Positions 8,437 to 17,367 of a DNA stretch of 64,000 nt are shown here, in pieces. Location of the stretch: positions 321,026-385,025 of the forward strand of contig MPNM01000001.1 of NCBI GenBank assembly GCA_002239025.1. The letters run 5' to 3'. Position 1 is the first letter of the stretch, and every line of letters starts with the position of its first letter. Made by a program: the position numbers and the translations under genes. Under the pieces are notes generated by a model, which was not told the DNA's origin, did no database searches, and was given only the letters and a program-made list of their open reading frames with translations. This DNA is from Chloroflexi bacterium bin125 (GTDB taxonomy: Bacteria > Chloroflexota > Dehalococcoidia > Bin125).

Positions 8437-9102
8437 ATGGCGACCATTGGCTTTATCGGCGGGACGGGACCCGAAGGACTGGGACTGGCGATGAGGCTCG
8501 CGATGGCGGGCGAACGAGTGTTGATTGGTTCACGCAGGATTGAACGGGCGGAAGATGCAGCCCAGACCGTCCGCGACGCTGTCTCGGAAGCGGGCGGAAC
8601 GCCAGATGCCGGCGGCGGTGTCAACCGTGATGTGGTTGAACAGTCCGATGTCGTGATCATCGTGGTGCCGTTCGATGGCCACGAGGCCACGCTCAACGAT
8701 CTGCGCGACACGATCGGCAACAAGCTCGTCATCGACGCCGCCGTGCCGCTGACGATGGAGAACCGCGTCCCAGGAATCTCGGATGTCGAGCAGGGATCTG
8801 CGACTGAACAGGCGCAGGCGCTGCTGCCCGACGCCAAAGTGGTGGGCGCGTTTCATAACCTGAGCGCCCGGAAACTTCAGAAACTCACCGACCCAATGGA
8901 AGGCGACGTGCTGATCACGGCGGACGACGCCGACGCGAAGCAGGCCGTTGTAGAGCTCGTCGGCAAGATGCCAGATCTGCGCCCGATCGATGCTGGTCCG
9001 CTGTCGATGTCGAAGTTCGTTGAAGACCTGACCGCGCTGATCATCGGCATGAACATGCGCTACAAGACACAGGCCGCAGTACGGATGGTGGGGGTCGACT
9101 GA
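8437..9102 (+). CDS. npdG: NADPH-dependent F420 reductase (F420H2:NADP oxidoreductase)
   Basis: 221 residues from ATG 8437, with GGGAG five bases upstream; GTG 8431 is less likely. The N-terminus ATIGFIGGTGPEGLGLAMRL is the GxGxxG NADP-binding strand of NpdG/Fno proteins, which here begins with the diagnostic GGTGPEG. ALLPDAKVVGAFHNLSA and the C-terminal half fit the same family. The enzyme exchanges hydride between NADPH and coenzyme F420 in the cytoplasm. Its stop overlaps the cofE start by one base, so the two are translationally coupled, and their pairing supports the F420 assignment. Confidence 0.9.
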   Translation: MATIGFIGGTGPEGLGLAMRLAMAGERVLIGSRRIERAEDAAQTVRDAVSEAGGTPDAGGGVNRDVVEQSDVVIIVVPFDGHEATLNDLRDTIGNKLVIDAAVPLTMENRVPGISDVEQGSATEQAQALLPDAKVVGAFHNLSARKLQKLTDPMEGDVLITADDADAKQAVVELVGKMPDLRPIDAGPLSMSKFVEDLTALIIGMNMRYKTQAAVRMVGVD

Positions 9103-9863
9103 TGGCGCCTCCATCCGAGTACCGAGTCTTCGCGGTTGGAGGAATTCCCGAGATCGTTGACGGCGATGATCTCGCTCAGATCATCGACACCGCGCTCACG
9201 GCGCAGGAGACGCCGCTCGAAGCAGGCGACGTCCTCGTAGTCACTCAGAAGATCGTGTCCAAGGCTGAAGGTCGCGTGATCCGGCTCGATGACGTTTCAG
9301 CCGGCGAATTCGCCGCAGACTGGGCACAGGACTGGGAAAAGGACGCGCGCGCAGTCGAGTTGGTTTTACGCGAGTCGAAGCGAATCGTACGGATGACCAG
9401 GGGACTGATCGTCTCGGAGACACGCCACGGCTGGGTTTGCGCAAATGCGGGTGTCGATCAGTCCAACGTTGGCGGCGGTGAAGCGGTCGCGCTGTTACCA
9501 ATTGATTCGTCAGCCTCCGCGCTGGCGATACGGCAGGGTCTGGTGGCTCGTGGACAGGTTGATGTGCCCGTGATCGTAACCGACACCTTTGGTCGGCCGT
9601 GGCGCAACGGACTGATGAACGTAGCCATCGGCGTGAGCGGGATGAATCCGATCCGCTCCTACATCGGCGAGGTTGACGCCGAGGGCTATGACCTGCGCGT
9701 AACCGAGATGGCAATTGTGGACGAGTTGGCTTCGGCAGCAGAGCCGGTGATGAACAAACTGGACAAGGTGCCGGTCGCCGTCGTGCGTGGACTCGATGTC
9801 CCGGTTGAGGAATACGACCATTCAGCCCTGGTGCGACCGGCAGAGATGGATCTGTTCAGATAA
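9102..9863 (+). CDS. cofE: Coenzyme F420:L-glutamate ligase
   Basis: 253 residues, close to the length of stand-alone archaeal CofE and without the nitroreductase-like C-terminal domain of actinobacterial FbiB. Motifs seen: DVLVVTQKIVSKAEGR (about 47-62), GLIVSETRHGWVCANAGVD, and VIVTDTFGRPWRNGLMNVAIG. It adds glutamate residues, with GTP, to F420-0. ATG overlaps the npdG stop in TGATG. No other F420 biosynthesis gene (cofC, cofD, cofG/H) lies in the window. Two START-like genes follow in the same run. Confidence 0.92.
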   Translation: MAPPSEYRVFAVGGIPEIVDGDDLAQIIDTALTAQETPLEAGDVLVVTQKIVSKAEGRVIRLDDVSAGEFAADWAQDWEKDARAVELVLRESKRIVRMTRGLIVSETRHGWVCANAGVDQSNVGGGEAVALLPIDSSASALAIRQGLVARGQVDVPVIVTDTFGRPWRNGLMNVAIGVSGMNPIRSYIGEVDAEGYDLRVTEMAIVDELASAAEPVMNKLDKVPVAVVRGLDVPVEEYDHSALVRPAEMDLFR

Positions 9864-9872
9864 GGCAGCAAG

Positions 9873-10328
9873 ATGGCCGCGGCGTTCAGTATCCAAGCTG
9901 ACTTTGATTGCTCGCTGGACCAGCTATGGTCATTCATCTCCCACGTGCCTAACCAGGATCATTGGGTCTTCGGCATGTCCGATTCCGAGGTAGTCGGCGG
10001 TGGTGAGGTCGGCGTTGGCTCCGAGATCGTCGGTACGTCGACGGAACGTGGCGAGTCCTTGCGGGTGACGATGGTGGTCAAGGAATTCGATGCGCCTACG
10101 AGGGTGTCCTGGGAAAACACTGATGGACACACGCCATTCGTCACCGTCATCACGTGTTCAGGCAACGAAACAACCTCGAGGATGAAGTACGAAGTCACGT
10201 TGTTCCCCAAGGCGATGTTGATGAGAGTCATGATGGGTCCGTTGCGTCCGCTGGGCAGCATCGTCGCCAACAAGATGCTGAGGGACGAGATTGCGCACCT
10301 ACGCCAGGCCATGGGACTGCGTGCCTGA
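9873..10328 (+). CDS. SRPBCC (START/polyketide-cyclase-like) protein, copy 1
   Basis: 151 residues, nine bases after cofE. The helix-grip pattern is visible: an N-terminal strand, LDQLWSFISHVPNQDHWVFG, and a C-terminal helix rich in Met/Leu. SRPBCC proteins bind hydrophobic ligands in a deep cavity; the ligand is unknown. The segment NQDHWVFGMSDSEVVG is almost repeated in the next gene, so the two are tandem duplicates. Being last in an npdG-cofE operon suggests a ligand or cofactor connected with F420-dependent chemistry (inference). Confidence 0.8.
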   Translation: MAAAFSIQADFDCSLDQLWSFISHVPNQDHWVFGMSDSEVVGGGEVGVGSEIVGTSTERGESLRVTMVVKEFDAPTRVSWENTDGHTPFVTVITCSGNETTSRMKYEVTLFPKAMLMRVMMGPLRPLGSIVANKMLRDEIAHLRQAMGLRA

Positions 10329-10792
10329 TGGTCAGTATCGCGACCAGCGGGTCGGTCACGATCGCGCGAGACACTGCGGATGTTTGGGCCTACGTCTCGG
10401 ATGTCACCAACCAGGATCACTGGGTCGACGGCATGTCGGACTCCGAAATCGTCGGTAATGGGTCGATTGGTCGTGGCACGCAGATTCGAGGGACGTACAC
10501 ATACGGAGGCGGCTCGGCCCCTGTGCTGATGACCGTTACAGAGTTCCGTGAGGGCAAGCGGCTCGCGATCGACGCGTCCGAGGGTCCATTCCCATTCAGT
10601 GGACTGCTATCACTCGAGCAGGCAGGCGGCGAAACCGTGGTCACCAACTCTATGACGGCGGGCAGCGATCACATCGTGACATCAATCATGTTCACACTGT
10701 TGCGGCCAGTGATGGAGATGATGATGGGCCGACAACTGCGCAAAGAGCTGCGACAACTGAAGGACATCCTCGAGTCGGGTGGCGTCGAGTAG
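10328..10792 (+). CDS. SRPBCC (START/polyketide-cyclase-like) protein, copy 2
   Basis: 154 residues from ATG 10328, which overlaps the previous TGA by one base; the frame is open further upstream but that region is the previous gene in another frame. Shares NQDHWVDGMSDSEIVG with copy 1 and the same helix-grip outline, with a C-terminal amphipathic helix containing MEMMMG. The two copies diverge strongly outside the shared motif, so the duplication is old, or the motif is under selection. Same operon as npdG and cofE. Confidence 0.8.
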   Translation: MVSIATSGSVTIARDTADVWAYVSDVTNQDHWVDGMSDSEIVGNGSIGRGTQIRGTYTYGGGSAPVLMTVTEFREGKRLAIDASEGPFPFSGLLSLEQAGGETVVTNSMTAGSDHIVTSIMFTLLRPVMEMMMGRQLRKELRQLKDILESGGVE

Positions 10793-10851
10793 GGACTGCG
10801 TGCTAAGTGCTGAATCACACTGAAAAGTACGCCGCCAAACTATTGTCAAAC

Positions 10852-10875
10852 CAGCGCTTGTCGCGGGAATGACGG
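10852..10875. repeat. Truncated arm of the inverted-repeat family
   Basis: CAGCGCTTGTCGCGGGAATGACGG is a shortened fusion of the left-arm centre and the right-arm end. It lies in the 121-base gap between the convergent genes ending at 10792 and 10914, where I see nothing else. Confidence 0.5.
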
Positions 10876-10913
10876 AGTGATGGTTGTAGCGAGGCGTGTT
10901 GACAGAACCAGAC

Positions 10914-11495
10914 CTACGGATCCCGCTCGTCGGTATAGGCAATCTCGAAGTCGTCAAACAGCGCAGCGGCTTCTGAGGAAGCTGCCACTGTTCGCTCGTG
11001 GGCGGATAGGAAGGCATCACGCTCGTTGTCCTGGAGTGCATTGAACTGAGCGTTGTAGCCGCTGTGTAGCTGAGCGATGCCGGTCAGATATCGATTGTGC
11101 CAGTCCAGGGCATGTTCTGGCGGTTCGAGATCAAACAACGCGTCCCGGAAGCGTTCAATCGTGGGAAGTCCGCGACGCAGGTTCTCGCGGTGCACTCGGC
11201 AATCGACGTTGTCCTCGACGCAACCCGTAGCAACCTCAGGATCGACCATCGTTTGAATCTCAACCGTCGCGCGCGATACGAGGTTGCAGAGTTGATCAAA
11301 GTAGCTACCCAGCGGATAGTCGCAAGCGGCATTGACGGATGGTCCAACAGGTGCAGGATCGCCCTCGAAAATGTCGAGTTCGCGCAGCAGGAACAGTGCT
11401 GCAATGAAGCCGATGATTGCGCCGACAATTGGGATCAGCAGCGACGGCGCCTGGCGGCGGCGTCCTGAACCCGATGACGGTCGGTTAGAGGACAT
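10914..11495 (-). CDS. Small membrane-anchored protein of unknown function
   Basis: 193 residues from ATG 11495; a TTG ten codons earlier is possible. An N-terminal basic stretch is followed by one hydrophobic segment, LLIPIVGAIIGFIAALFLL (about residues 18-36), so it should be anchored with its C-terminal part outside. That part contains four Cys (AACDYP, LCNL, GCVED, DCRVH) which could form disulfides, and is otherwise helical. The start lies inside the last codons of the alpha/beta hydrolase gene (11-base overlap), indicating coupled expression. I do not recognise the family. Confidence 0.6.
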   Translation of the reverse strand: MSSNRPSSGSGRRRQAPSLLIPIVGAIIGFIAALFLLRELDIFEGDPAPVGPSVNAACDYPLGSYFDQLCNLVSRATVEIQTMVDPEVATGCVEDNVDCRVHRENLRRGLPTIERFRDALFDLEPPEHALDWHNRYLTGIAQLHSGYNAQFNALQDNERDAFLSAHERTVAASSEAAALFDDFEIAYTDERDP

Positions 11496-12318
11496 CGTTG
11501 AGGAAATCGCGGACGGCCTCGACAAACGCCTCCGGTTGGTCGCCAGCGACCGAATGACCCGCTTCGGGGATCGTCACCAGCTTGACCACAGGCACCTTCT
11601 CGGCGAACTCTTCTGCCTGTTCCCGCTTGAGGACGGGGCTGTTCTCCCCATGCAGCAATAGCGTCGGCACGGTCAGCGCCATCGCAGTCTCCCAGATGCC
11701 GGTGCGGGCATCGGCGACGCCACGGAAGTCTGCTTCGCGAAAGCGCTCGTCGAACATCTTGGCCATCTTGCCGTCGGGTGTTTCACGGAGGGAGACTGCG
11801 AGTCGTTTACGGATGCCTTCTTTGGAGCGGAATGGGTAGTACTGGTGGGTCATATCGACCCAGGCGTCGAGCGAGTCCAGCTCGTACGGTCCGGCCACGA
11901 ACTGGCGGACCTGACTGACGCCGTCAACGTTCACTCCCGGGCCGACATCGATCAGTATCAACGCTCGCAGTTGATCAGGGTGCTCTGCGGCGAAGGTCAT
12001 CGCGTTCATGCCGCCCATCGAGTGTCCGATCACGACCGGACGGTCCAGACTCTGACTCTCGATGAAGCCGCGAATGTCGTCGGCCATGTGATCGCGTGAG
12101 TAATCACTCAACTCCGCAGCACGATCAGAGTGGCCGTGTCCGCGCTGATCAATTGCGTACCAATGAAGCTGGTCGGAGAGCGCGGGCCCGACCTCGTCGA
12201 ATGAATGACAATTCAGTGCGAATCCGTGCAGAGCTACAGCACTGACCGCGGCGTCGCCGCCGTGATCAACGTAGTGAAGTTGGAGATCATTGACATTGAT
12301 GCTGACACCCGTAGTCAT
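11485..12318 (-). CDS. Alpha/beta-hydrolase fold protein
   Basis: 277 residues. Fold marks: oxyanion-hole segment ALHGFALNCHSF (about 29-40), Asp/Arg strand AIDQRGHGHSD, nucleophile elbow VIGHSMGGMNA (Ser about 98), acid in LLLHGENSPVL region, and catalytic His in IPEAGHSVAGD near the C-terminus. Esterase, epoxide hydrolase or haloalkane-type activities all occur in this group and the substrate cannot be told. No signal peptide. Its 3' end overlaps the start of the small membrane protein gene. Confidence 0.88.
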   Translation of the reverse strand: MTTGVSINVNDLQLHYVDHGGDAAVSAVALHGFALNCHSFDEVGPALSDQLHWYAIDQRGHGHSDRAAELSDYSRDHMADDIRGFIESQSLDRPVVIGHSMGGMNAMTFAAEHPDQLRALILIDVGPGVNVDGVSQVRQFVAGPYELDSLDAWVDMTHQYYPFRSKEGIRKRLAVSLRETPDGKMAKMFDERFREADFRGVADARTGIWETAMALTVPTLLLHGENSPVLKREQAEEFAEKVPVVKLVTIPEAGHSVAGDQPEAFVEAVRDFLNDVL

Positions 12319-12375
12319 GGCAAGCCTTCAGTTCATGTACTCACCGATAGCCGTCGCTTATAGACTACGTGGGCC

Positions 12376-14133
12376 ATGCGAGAGCGAGAAACGACCCTGC
12401 GCTACGCCGTCGATGAGCGGCCGCCTCTGATCATTGGGGCTGGGCTGGGGCTGCAGAACGCGCTGTTCGTGATCTCGGGCGCGATCTTCCTGCCGATTCT
12501 GATGCGCTCGCTGGATATTGTGACCACCGAGCAGGCGGCCTTCCTCGTCTCGGCGACGCTGCTGACGGCCGGTCTGTCAACGGCGATCCAGGCGATTCGG
12601 CTCGGACGGGTGGGCTCCGGCTACATGCTGTTCATGGGCACGTCAGGCGCGTTCTTCGCAGCGACGATGGACGCAATCGAACTGGCTGGGATCGGCTTCG
12701 TCGCGGCGTTGGCACTGATTGCCGCACCGACCGAGTGGTTGGTCGCCCACTTCTTTCGAGTGCTGCGCAACGTCTTTACCCCAACCGTAGGCGGCGTGGT
12801 GGTCATGTCGGTGGCGGTGTTGGTGGTCCCAATCTCGCTCGATCAATGGCAAGGCTCATTCGTTGAAGGCAAGGAAGGTTCGACAGAGTTCCTGTTAATC
12901 GGTGCAGTGGCAGCAGCCGTGATGGTCTCGATGATCATCTGGGCGCCTCCGCGTTATCGGTTGTGGTCGCCGATCCTGGGGCTGGCGGCTGGTTCGCTGA
13001 CGGCCCTGGCAACCGGCGACTGGCACTTCACACAGACGAGCGAAGCGGCGATCGTGGGCTTCCCGATCGGTGAGTGGGAAACGCCCACCTTCCCGCTGAC
13101 GGGAGAGGCCTTCGCCGTGCTCGGTGCGTTCATCATCGCAACGCTGGCTGGCACGTTTGAGACGGTGGGGGACGCGATTGCCGTGCAGCGGGTGTCACAG
13201 CGGAATTTCCGGCGGATCGACTACGAATCCGTCCGTGGATCGCTGAACGCTGACGCGGTCGGCAACGCCCTGGCGGGAATCATGTGTACGACACCAAACA
13301 CGACATATTCGTCGCCGACCGGGATGATTCCGGTGATCGGTGTGGCCTCTCGCTGGGTCGCGCTCTACGGCGGGGCGCTGATGGTCGTGATGGCCTTTTT
13401 CCCGGTGTTGACAGGGTTTGTGCTGGACTTGCCTCTGGCCGCGATCGGATCGGTGACGTTCATCACGATGCTGCTGCTGTTTGTGATGGGGCTGCAGCTT
13501 GCGGTGTCGGGTGGTATCAACGGTCGGACGACGCTGATCATCGGCGTCGCGTTTTGGGGCGGATTCGCGGCGCAGAACGGGTTGTTCTTTACGGACAAGA
13601 TCCCCGAGGCGCTAGAGCCGATCGCAGGCAACTCAATCTCAGCGTCGTCGGTATTGGCAGTGGCGCTAACGGCGCTGTTCCGACTCGCGCCACGCAAGCG
13701 TCTGCGTTGGCGCGGACGCGCCGACGCTGAGGAACTACCCGGCTTGCTGGAGTTCGCCCAGCAGTCGGCCGAGTCGATGCGTCTGCCGGCACGAGCCGCG
13801 AACCATCTGGAGCTGTGTCTCGAGGAAGTCTTCACGTACCTCTCGGAGCAGGGGGAAGTGGACCGGGTCCTGAGGATCGAGCTATCCCCGGACGACAGCG
13901 TGGTCGAAGTGATGGTCACTGATCACTCGGAGGCCCGTGATATTGAGATGCCTAACGTGCCGCCCGACCTGGTGGAAGCAGAGAGCGACGAACTGCGCGA
14001 TCTGGGGCTCGTGCTGTTGAACGAGATGGCGTCGCATGTGAACCACACGACGATTTCGGACTGGCAGTACATCAGCTTCGAGATCTCCAAGTCGTCCGAG
14101 CTGGCGCCGCCGCCCGCGACCGTCGACATCTGA
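12376..14133 (+). CDS. NCS2-family nucleobase permease fused to a degenerate GHKL (HATPase_c_2-like) domain
   Basis: 585 residues. Residues 15-435 are a polytopic NCS2 (uracil/xanthine permease type) domain with about twelve hydrophobic segments, including [13 protein letters not shown] and the substrate-motif region [11 protein letters not shown]. The usual asparagine-glycine (NVG) of that motif reads PTG here. Residues 452-575 form a separate cytoplasmic domain resembling RsbW/SpoIIAB-like ATPases: [12 protein letters not shown] stands where an E-x-x-x-N N-box should be and [11 protein letters not shown] resembles the G2 box. The expected Asn is Tyr488 and the G1 box DxGxG reads DHSEA (516-520), so ATP hydrolysis is doubtful. 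Probably a sensor or docking module on the transporter. Start ATG 12376 has only a weak Shine-Dalgarno. Confidence 0.85.
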   Translation: MRERETTLRYAVDERPPLIIGAGLGLQNALFVISGAIFLPILMRSLDIVTTEQAAFLVSATLLTAGLSTAIQAIRLGRVGSGYMLFMGTSGAFFAATMDAIELAGIGFVAALALIAAPTEWLVAHFFRVLRNVFTPTVGGVVVMSVAVLVVPISLDQWQGSFVEGKEGSTEFLLIGAVAAAVMVSMIIWAPPRYRLWSPILGLAAGSLTALATGDWHFTQTSEAAIVGFPIGEWETPTFPLTGEAFAVLGAFIIATLAGTFETVGDAIAVQRVSQRNFRRIDYESVRGSLNADAVGNALAGIMCTTPNTTYSSPTGMIPVIGVASRWVALYGGALMVVMAFFPVLTGFVLDLPLAAIGSVTFITMLLLFVMGLQLAVSGGINGRTTLIIGVAFWGGFAAQNGLFFTDKIPEALEPIAGNSISASSVLAVALTALFRLAPRKRLRWRGRADAEELPGLLEFAQQSAESMRLPARAANHLELCLEEVFTYLSEQGEVDRVLRIELSPDDSVVEVMVTDHSEARDIEMPNVPPDLVEAESDELRDLGLVLLNEMASHVNHTTISDWQYISFEISKSSELAPPPATVDI

Positions 14134-14143
14134 TTGGACAGTT

Positions 14144-14671
14144 GTGAACTGGTTGGAACTCTCGGACGAGGCGCTGTTGGCGCAGTGCCGATTCGAGCGA
14201 TTTCGCGTGTCAGGTCCCGGCGGTCAGCATCGCAACAAGACCGACTCTGCGGTTCGACTGACCCACGAGCCAAGCGGGGTCGTCGGATTCGCTTCCGAGC
14301 GACGGTCTCAGCATCAAAACCGGTTGGTGGCACTCAAGCGGGTGCGCCGAAACATCGCGATCGAGGTGCGGTCAGATGTTGACCTCGAGATGTATCACCC
14401 ACCGCGAACGCTGCAGCGGATTGTGCCTCGGTCAGTTCAGACAGAGATACCGGGCAAGGATCGCGTGGGGCCCAAGCATCGCGAATTTTGGACCGGCGCT
14501 GGACCGCTCCTGGATCTGTTCAGTGCCGTGAATGGTTCAACCAGCGACTGTGCGTCGCAGATCGGTTGCTCCTCGAATCAGTTGACGAAGCTGTTCGCTT
14601 CTGAGCCGCATCTCTGGGCCGCCGCCAACGCGATTCGAGAACAGCACCGACTCAGTCTGCTGCGTCGATGA
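14144..14671 (+). CDS. Stand-alone RF-1-domain protein with GGQ motif (release-factor-like)
   Basis: 175 residues from GTG 14144, ten bases after the permease fusion. The domain shows [19 protein letters not shown] (about 22-40), including the GGQ loop that triggers peptidyl-tRNA hydrolysis, and [16 protein letters not shown]. There is no codon-recognition domain, as in ArfB/YaeJ rescue factors, but the C-terminal tail is a helical segment of about 65 residues ([18 protein letters not shown]) rather than the short Lys/Arg-rich tail of ArfB. It may hydrolyse peptidyl-tRNA on stalled or split ribosomes; the target state is unknown. Confidence 0.82.
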   Translation: MNWLELSDEALLAQCRFERFRVSGPGGQHRNKTDSAVRLTHEPSGVVGFASERRSQHQNRLVALKRVRRNIAIEVRSDVDLEMYHPPRTLQRIVPRSVQTEIPGKDRVGPKHREFWTGAGPLLDLFSAVNGSTSDCASQIGCSSNQLTKLFASEPHLWAAANAIREQHRLSLLRR

Positions 14672-15047
14672 CGGCGTCGGCTTCGATCTCGACGATCATG
14701 TCGGGATGGATCAACGCGCTGACTTCAACCATCGTCGCGGCGGGGCGAACGTCGGCAAAGGCAGCGTGATGCGCCTCGCCCACAGCCGGGTACTGCCTGA
14801 TGTCAGTGATGAAGATGCGTGTGCGGACAACATCGGCGAGTGTGCTGTCCAGCTCGGCCAGGGCAGACGCGATGATTGCCAGACAACGTTCCGTCTGAGG
14901 TCCGGCGCCACCTGGCGTGACCGAGCCGTCCGGCTCAATTGCTGCAGTTCCGCTGACGTGAATCAGATTGCCGACTCGGACGGCGCGGGCGTAGCCGAAT
15001 TGAGTTTCGAAGGGACTGGCTGATTGGCTGCTTCGGCGTGTAGTCAC
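14652..15047 (-). CDS. RidA-family (YjgF/YER057c/UK114) protein lacking the deaminase arginine
   Basis: 131 residues from GTG 15047, which overlaps the hpnE stop in GTGA; upstream frame is hpnE shadow. Features: [31 protein letters not shown] and [26 protein letters not shown]. In canonical RidA the PARS-C-VEV segment supplies the Arg that binds the imine substrate; here it reads PAATMVEV, so the enamine/imine deaminase activity of RidA is unlikely and this belongs to a non-RidA subgroup. Last gene of the hopanoid cluster. Its 3' end overlaps the convergent RF-like gene by 20 bases. Confidence 0.85.
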   Translation of the reverse strand: MTTRRSSQSASPFETQFGYARAVRVGNLIHVSGTAAIEPDGSVTPGGAGPQTERCLAIIASALAELDSTLADVVRTRIFITDIRQYPAVGEAHHAAFADVRPAATMVEVSALIHPDMIVEIEADAVIDAAD

Positions 15048-16471
15048 AGTCGCTGATCCAGTTCTTCCAGGATGACCCGCGCGGCGGCGCGTCCGCTGCG
15101 GACGGCAGACTCCATCGTCGCTGGCCATCCGGTGGCAGTCCACGCTCCGGCGAGGGCCAGGTTGCGAATCGATGTCCGCGGCCGGACTCGGTGCGCGTTC
15201 ATACCCGGCTTTGGCCGGAACGTCGCTTCCGCTTCCTTGACGACACGGGTCGCCAGCAGTTTCGCGCCACTGGTCCGCCGCAATGCTCGCCGCACAGCGC
15301 GTTCGACTCGTTCGATGATCGCCGCTTGGGGCAGATTCACGATGTCGTGCGCTCCGCTAAGCGAGACCGAAACCCAGAATGGCGGAGTCTGCCAGCCATG
15401 AATCTGAGAGCGGTTGAAGATGAACTGCGCGTCTGAGTCGAGTGAGGCAACGAAATCTCGTCTCATCACCGCCCGGTCCCACTGCATGTGGACATTGACA
15501 ATCGGACTGACCTCATGTTGGCTCAGGCGCCAGAACGGTTCGCGCCTGCGCCAGGCAGCGGGGATCAGGTTGAACGCTGCGTGTGGAGGCAAGGCAACGA
15601 TCACTCCGGCCACGTCCAGATGCTCGTCATGGCGGTATTGAATCCCGGACACATCCGATCCGGTCGTGATCAACCCGGCGACGCTGGCGTTGAGCTCGAT
15701 ACGGGCGCCTCGTGGTCGCAGATACTCAAGCGCCGAGTCGGCAACCTCACCCAGACCGCGAGTGAACACACCGATATCCGCAGCCCGTGGATCGCGGCTG
15801 AACCCGTCCTGGAAGACCTGGATCGCCTGGGTGGCCGATACGTCTGCGCAGCGGTCGTTGCAGGTTGGCAAGATGATCAAATCCCAGAATCGCTCAATCA
15901 CTCGCTGTGTCTGGTAGTGGTCTCGCAGCCAGACGCCGAACGACTGTCGATCGAGGGCCAGGCGCTCGAAGTCGCTCATCCGACGGATTGGCTCAAAGGC
16001 GAGAGCGAGGCGTGCCTTCTCGGCGACGCTGAGGTGCTCGTATGTGATCAGCGACGGAGCCATGTGCAATGGTGCGGGCAGCAGCCGCAGACCAAGTCGG
16101 GTCAGAGCTCGTGGTTGATCGGCAGAAATCATACTGACGTGATGCCCGGTGGAATCCGGATCGGTCACCGCGACCTCCAGGTGATCCTGGTAGCGAACGA
16201 TGTCCGGACATCCAATGCGCTCCAGCAATGACTGAAACTCAGTACAGCAGCGCATCGTGATGTGCTGCCCGTTGTCGAGGGTGACATCGTGTTTGGGATC
16301 GTCGAATGAGTACGCTTTGCCGCCGACGTACGGACGTCGCTCAAGCAGGACAACATTCTGACCGGCGTCGACCAGATCGATCGATGCGCTGAGACCGGCT
16401 AGTCCGCCTCCAATGACGGCGATCGGTGGATTACCAAACTGAACCACGATCGTGTTAGCCGATGCGGGCAA
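15044..16471 (-). CDS. hpnE: Hydroxysqualene dehydroxylase
   Basis: 475 residues. FAD-binding GGGLAGLSAS at 21-30, followed by LERRPYVGGKAYSF, the amine-oxidase/phytoene-desaturase signature, and a C-terminal NLALAGAWTATGWPATMESAVRSG segment contacting FAD. HpnE reduces hydroxysqualene to squalene as third step of the HpnC-HpnD-HpnE route. Its placement directly after hpnC and hpnD supports this over a carotenoid desaturase. The start overlaps the hpnD end by 17 bases. The first 15 residues are unconserved and a later start is possible. Confidence 0.92.
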   Translation of the reverse strand: MPASANTIVVQFGNPPIAVIGGGLAGLSASIDLVDAGQNVVLLERRPYVGGKAYSFDDPKHDVTLDNGQHITMRCCTEFQSLLERIGCPDIVRYQDHLEVAVTDPDSTGHHVSMISADQPRALTRLGLRLLPAPLHMAPSLITYEHLSVAEKARLALAFEPIRRMSDFERLALDRQSFGVWLRDHYQTQRVIERFWDLIILPTCNDRCADVSATQAIQVFQDGFSRDPRAADIGVFTRGLGEVADSALEYLRPRGARIELNASVAGLITTGSDVSGIQYRHDEHLDVAGVIVALPPHAAFNLIPAAWRRREPFWRLSQHEVSPIVNVHMQWDRAVMRRDFVASLDSDAQFIFNRSQIHGWQTPPFWVSVSLSGAHDIVNLPQAAIIERVERAVRRALRRTSGAKLLATRVVKEAEATFRPKPGMNAHRVRPRTSIRNLALAGAWTATGWPATMESAVRSGRAAARVILEELDQRL

Positions 16472-17360
16472 AGTTGGGCAGCGCGCCCATCAGCCACAGC
16501 TCGAGCAGCCGAACAACGCGCCCTGCCCTCGACGGCGAGACACGCTGGCTGAAGACGTCGTATTCGCGCGCCACAATTGCGTCGAGGATCATGCGGTAGA
16601 CACCCTGCAACCCGTTGCAGCAGGCCCGGCTGCGAGGTCCGTTCAGGAGTGGGATGAGCTGATCACCTTCGTGATAGAAGCCGTAGGCGCGCTGAGCGTA
16701 GTCGGCCATCAGGTTGCGAAACGGTTCGTTGTAGACGCCGCCGAGTATGTCGGATTCGGAGACTCCGTGTCGGTCGAGATCTTCGAGCGCGATGTAGATG
16801 CGTCCTCGCTCCGCATCTTCTTTCACATCTCGCATGATGTTGGTGATTTGCAGCGCTTTACCCATCGCAACCGCCGAACTGATCGCTAGCTGTGTCTGGG
16901 AGCGGTCGTAGCCAAAGATGCAGATGCAGATCAGGCCAATCACCGACGCGGCACGGTAGCAATATTGCTCTAGCTCGCTCCAGGTCTCATAGCGGGTGAA
17001 TGTGAGGTCCTGTTCCATCCCGGCGACCAATTCCTCGAAGTGCTCTCGGGGAATGTCAAAACGTTCAATCGCGTCCGCGAGTCCATGAGCCAACCAGGCT
17101 GGATCCGCATCGCCGCCGTGATACGCGGCGTGAAGCAATCCGTGTGCCTGATGCAATGCCCGTGCGCGCTCCTCCTGGGATCCAGCATCGTCGACCGCGT
17201 CATCAACCGTGCCGGCGTAGGCGTAGGCGGCATAGATCGCGAGGCGTTTGTGTTGCGGCAACGCGGAGAAGGCAATGTAGAAGTTCGTCGCCCGTTTCCG
17301 GGTGAAGGCCTGACACTCGCGATAGGCGTCGGCGACAAGTGGATCGATGCGTCGTTGCAT
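16455..17360 (-). CDS. hpnD: Presqualene diphosphate synthase
   Basis: 301 residues of the trans-isoprenyl diphosphate head-to-head condensing fold. First aspartate-rich motif VDDAVDD (52-58) and second motif NIMRDVKEDAERGRIYI (174-190), which bind the Mg-diphosphates, are intact. It joins two farnesyl diphosphates into presqualene diphosphate. It starts seven bases after hpnC. The YAYAGTVDD segment and position between hpnC and hpnE distinguish it from HpnC and from phytoene synthase. Confidence 0.92.
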   Translation of the reverse strand: MQRRIDPLVADAYRECQAFTRKRATNFYIAFSALPQHKRLAIYAAYAYAGTVDDAVDDAGSQEERARALHQAHGLLHAAYHGGDADPAWLAHGLADAIERFDIPREHFEELVAGMEQDLTFTRYETWSELEQYCYRAASVIGLICICIFGYDRSQTQLAISSAVAMGKALQITNIMRDVKEDAERGRIYIALEDLDRHGVSESDILGGVYNEPFRNLMADYAQRAYGFYHEGDQLIPLLNGPRSRACCNGLQGVYRMILDAIVAREYDVFSQRVSPSRAGRVVRLLELWLMGALPNFARIG

Positions 17361-17367
17361 TGTGGCG

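Noticed and set aside
15488-16231. 247-codon open frame antisense to hpnE
   Set aside because: A shadow; no family motif, no ribosome site and the real gene covers it completely.
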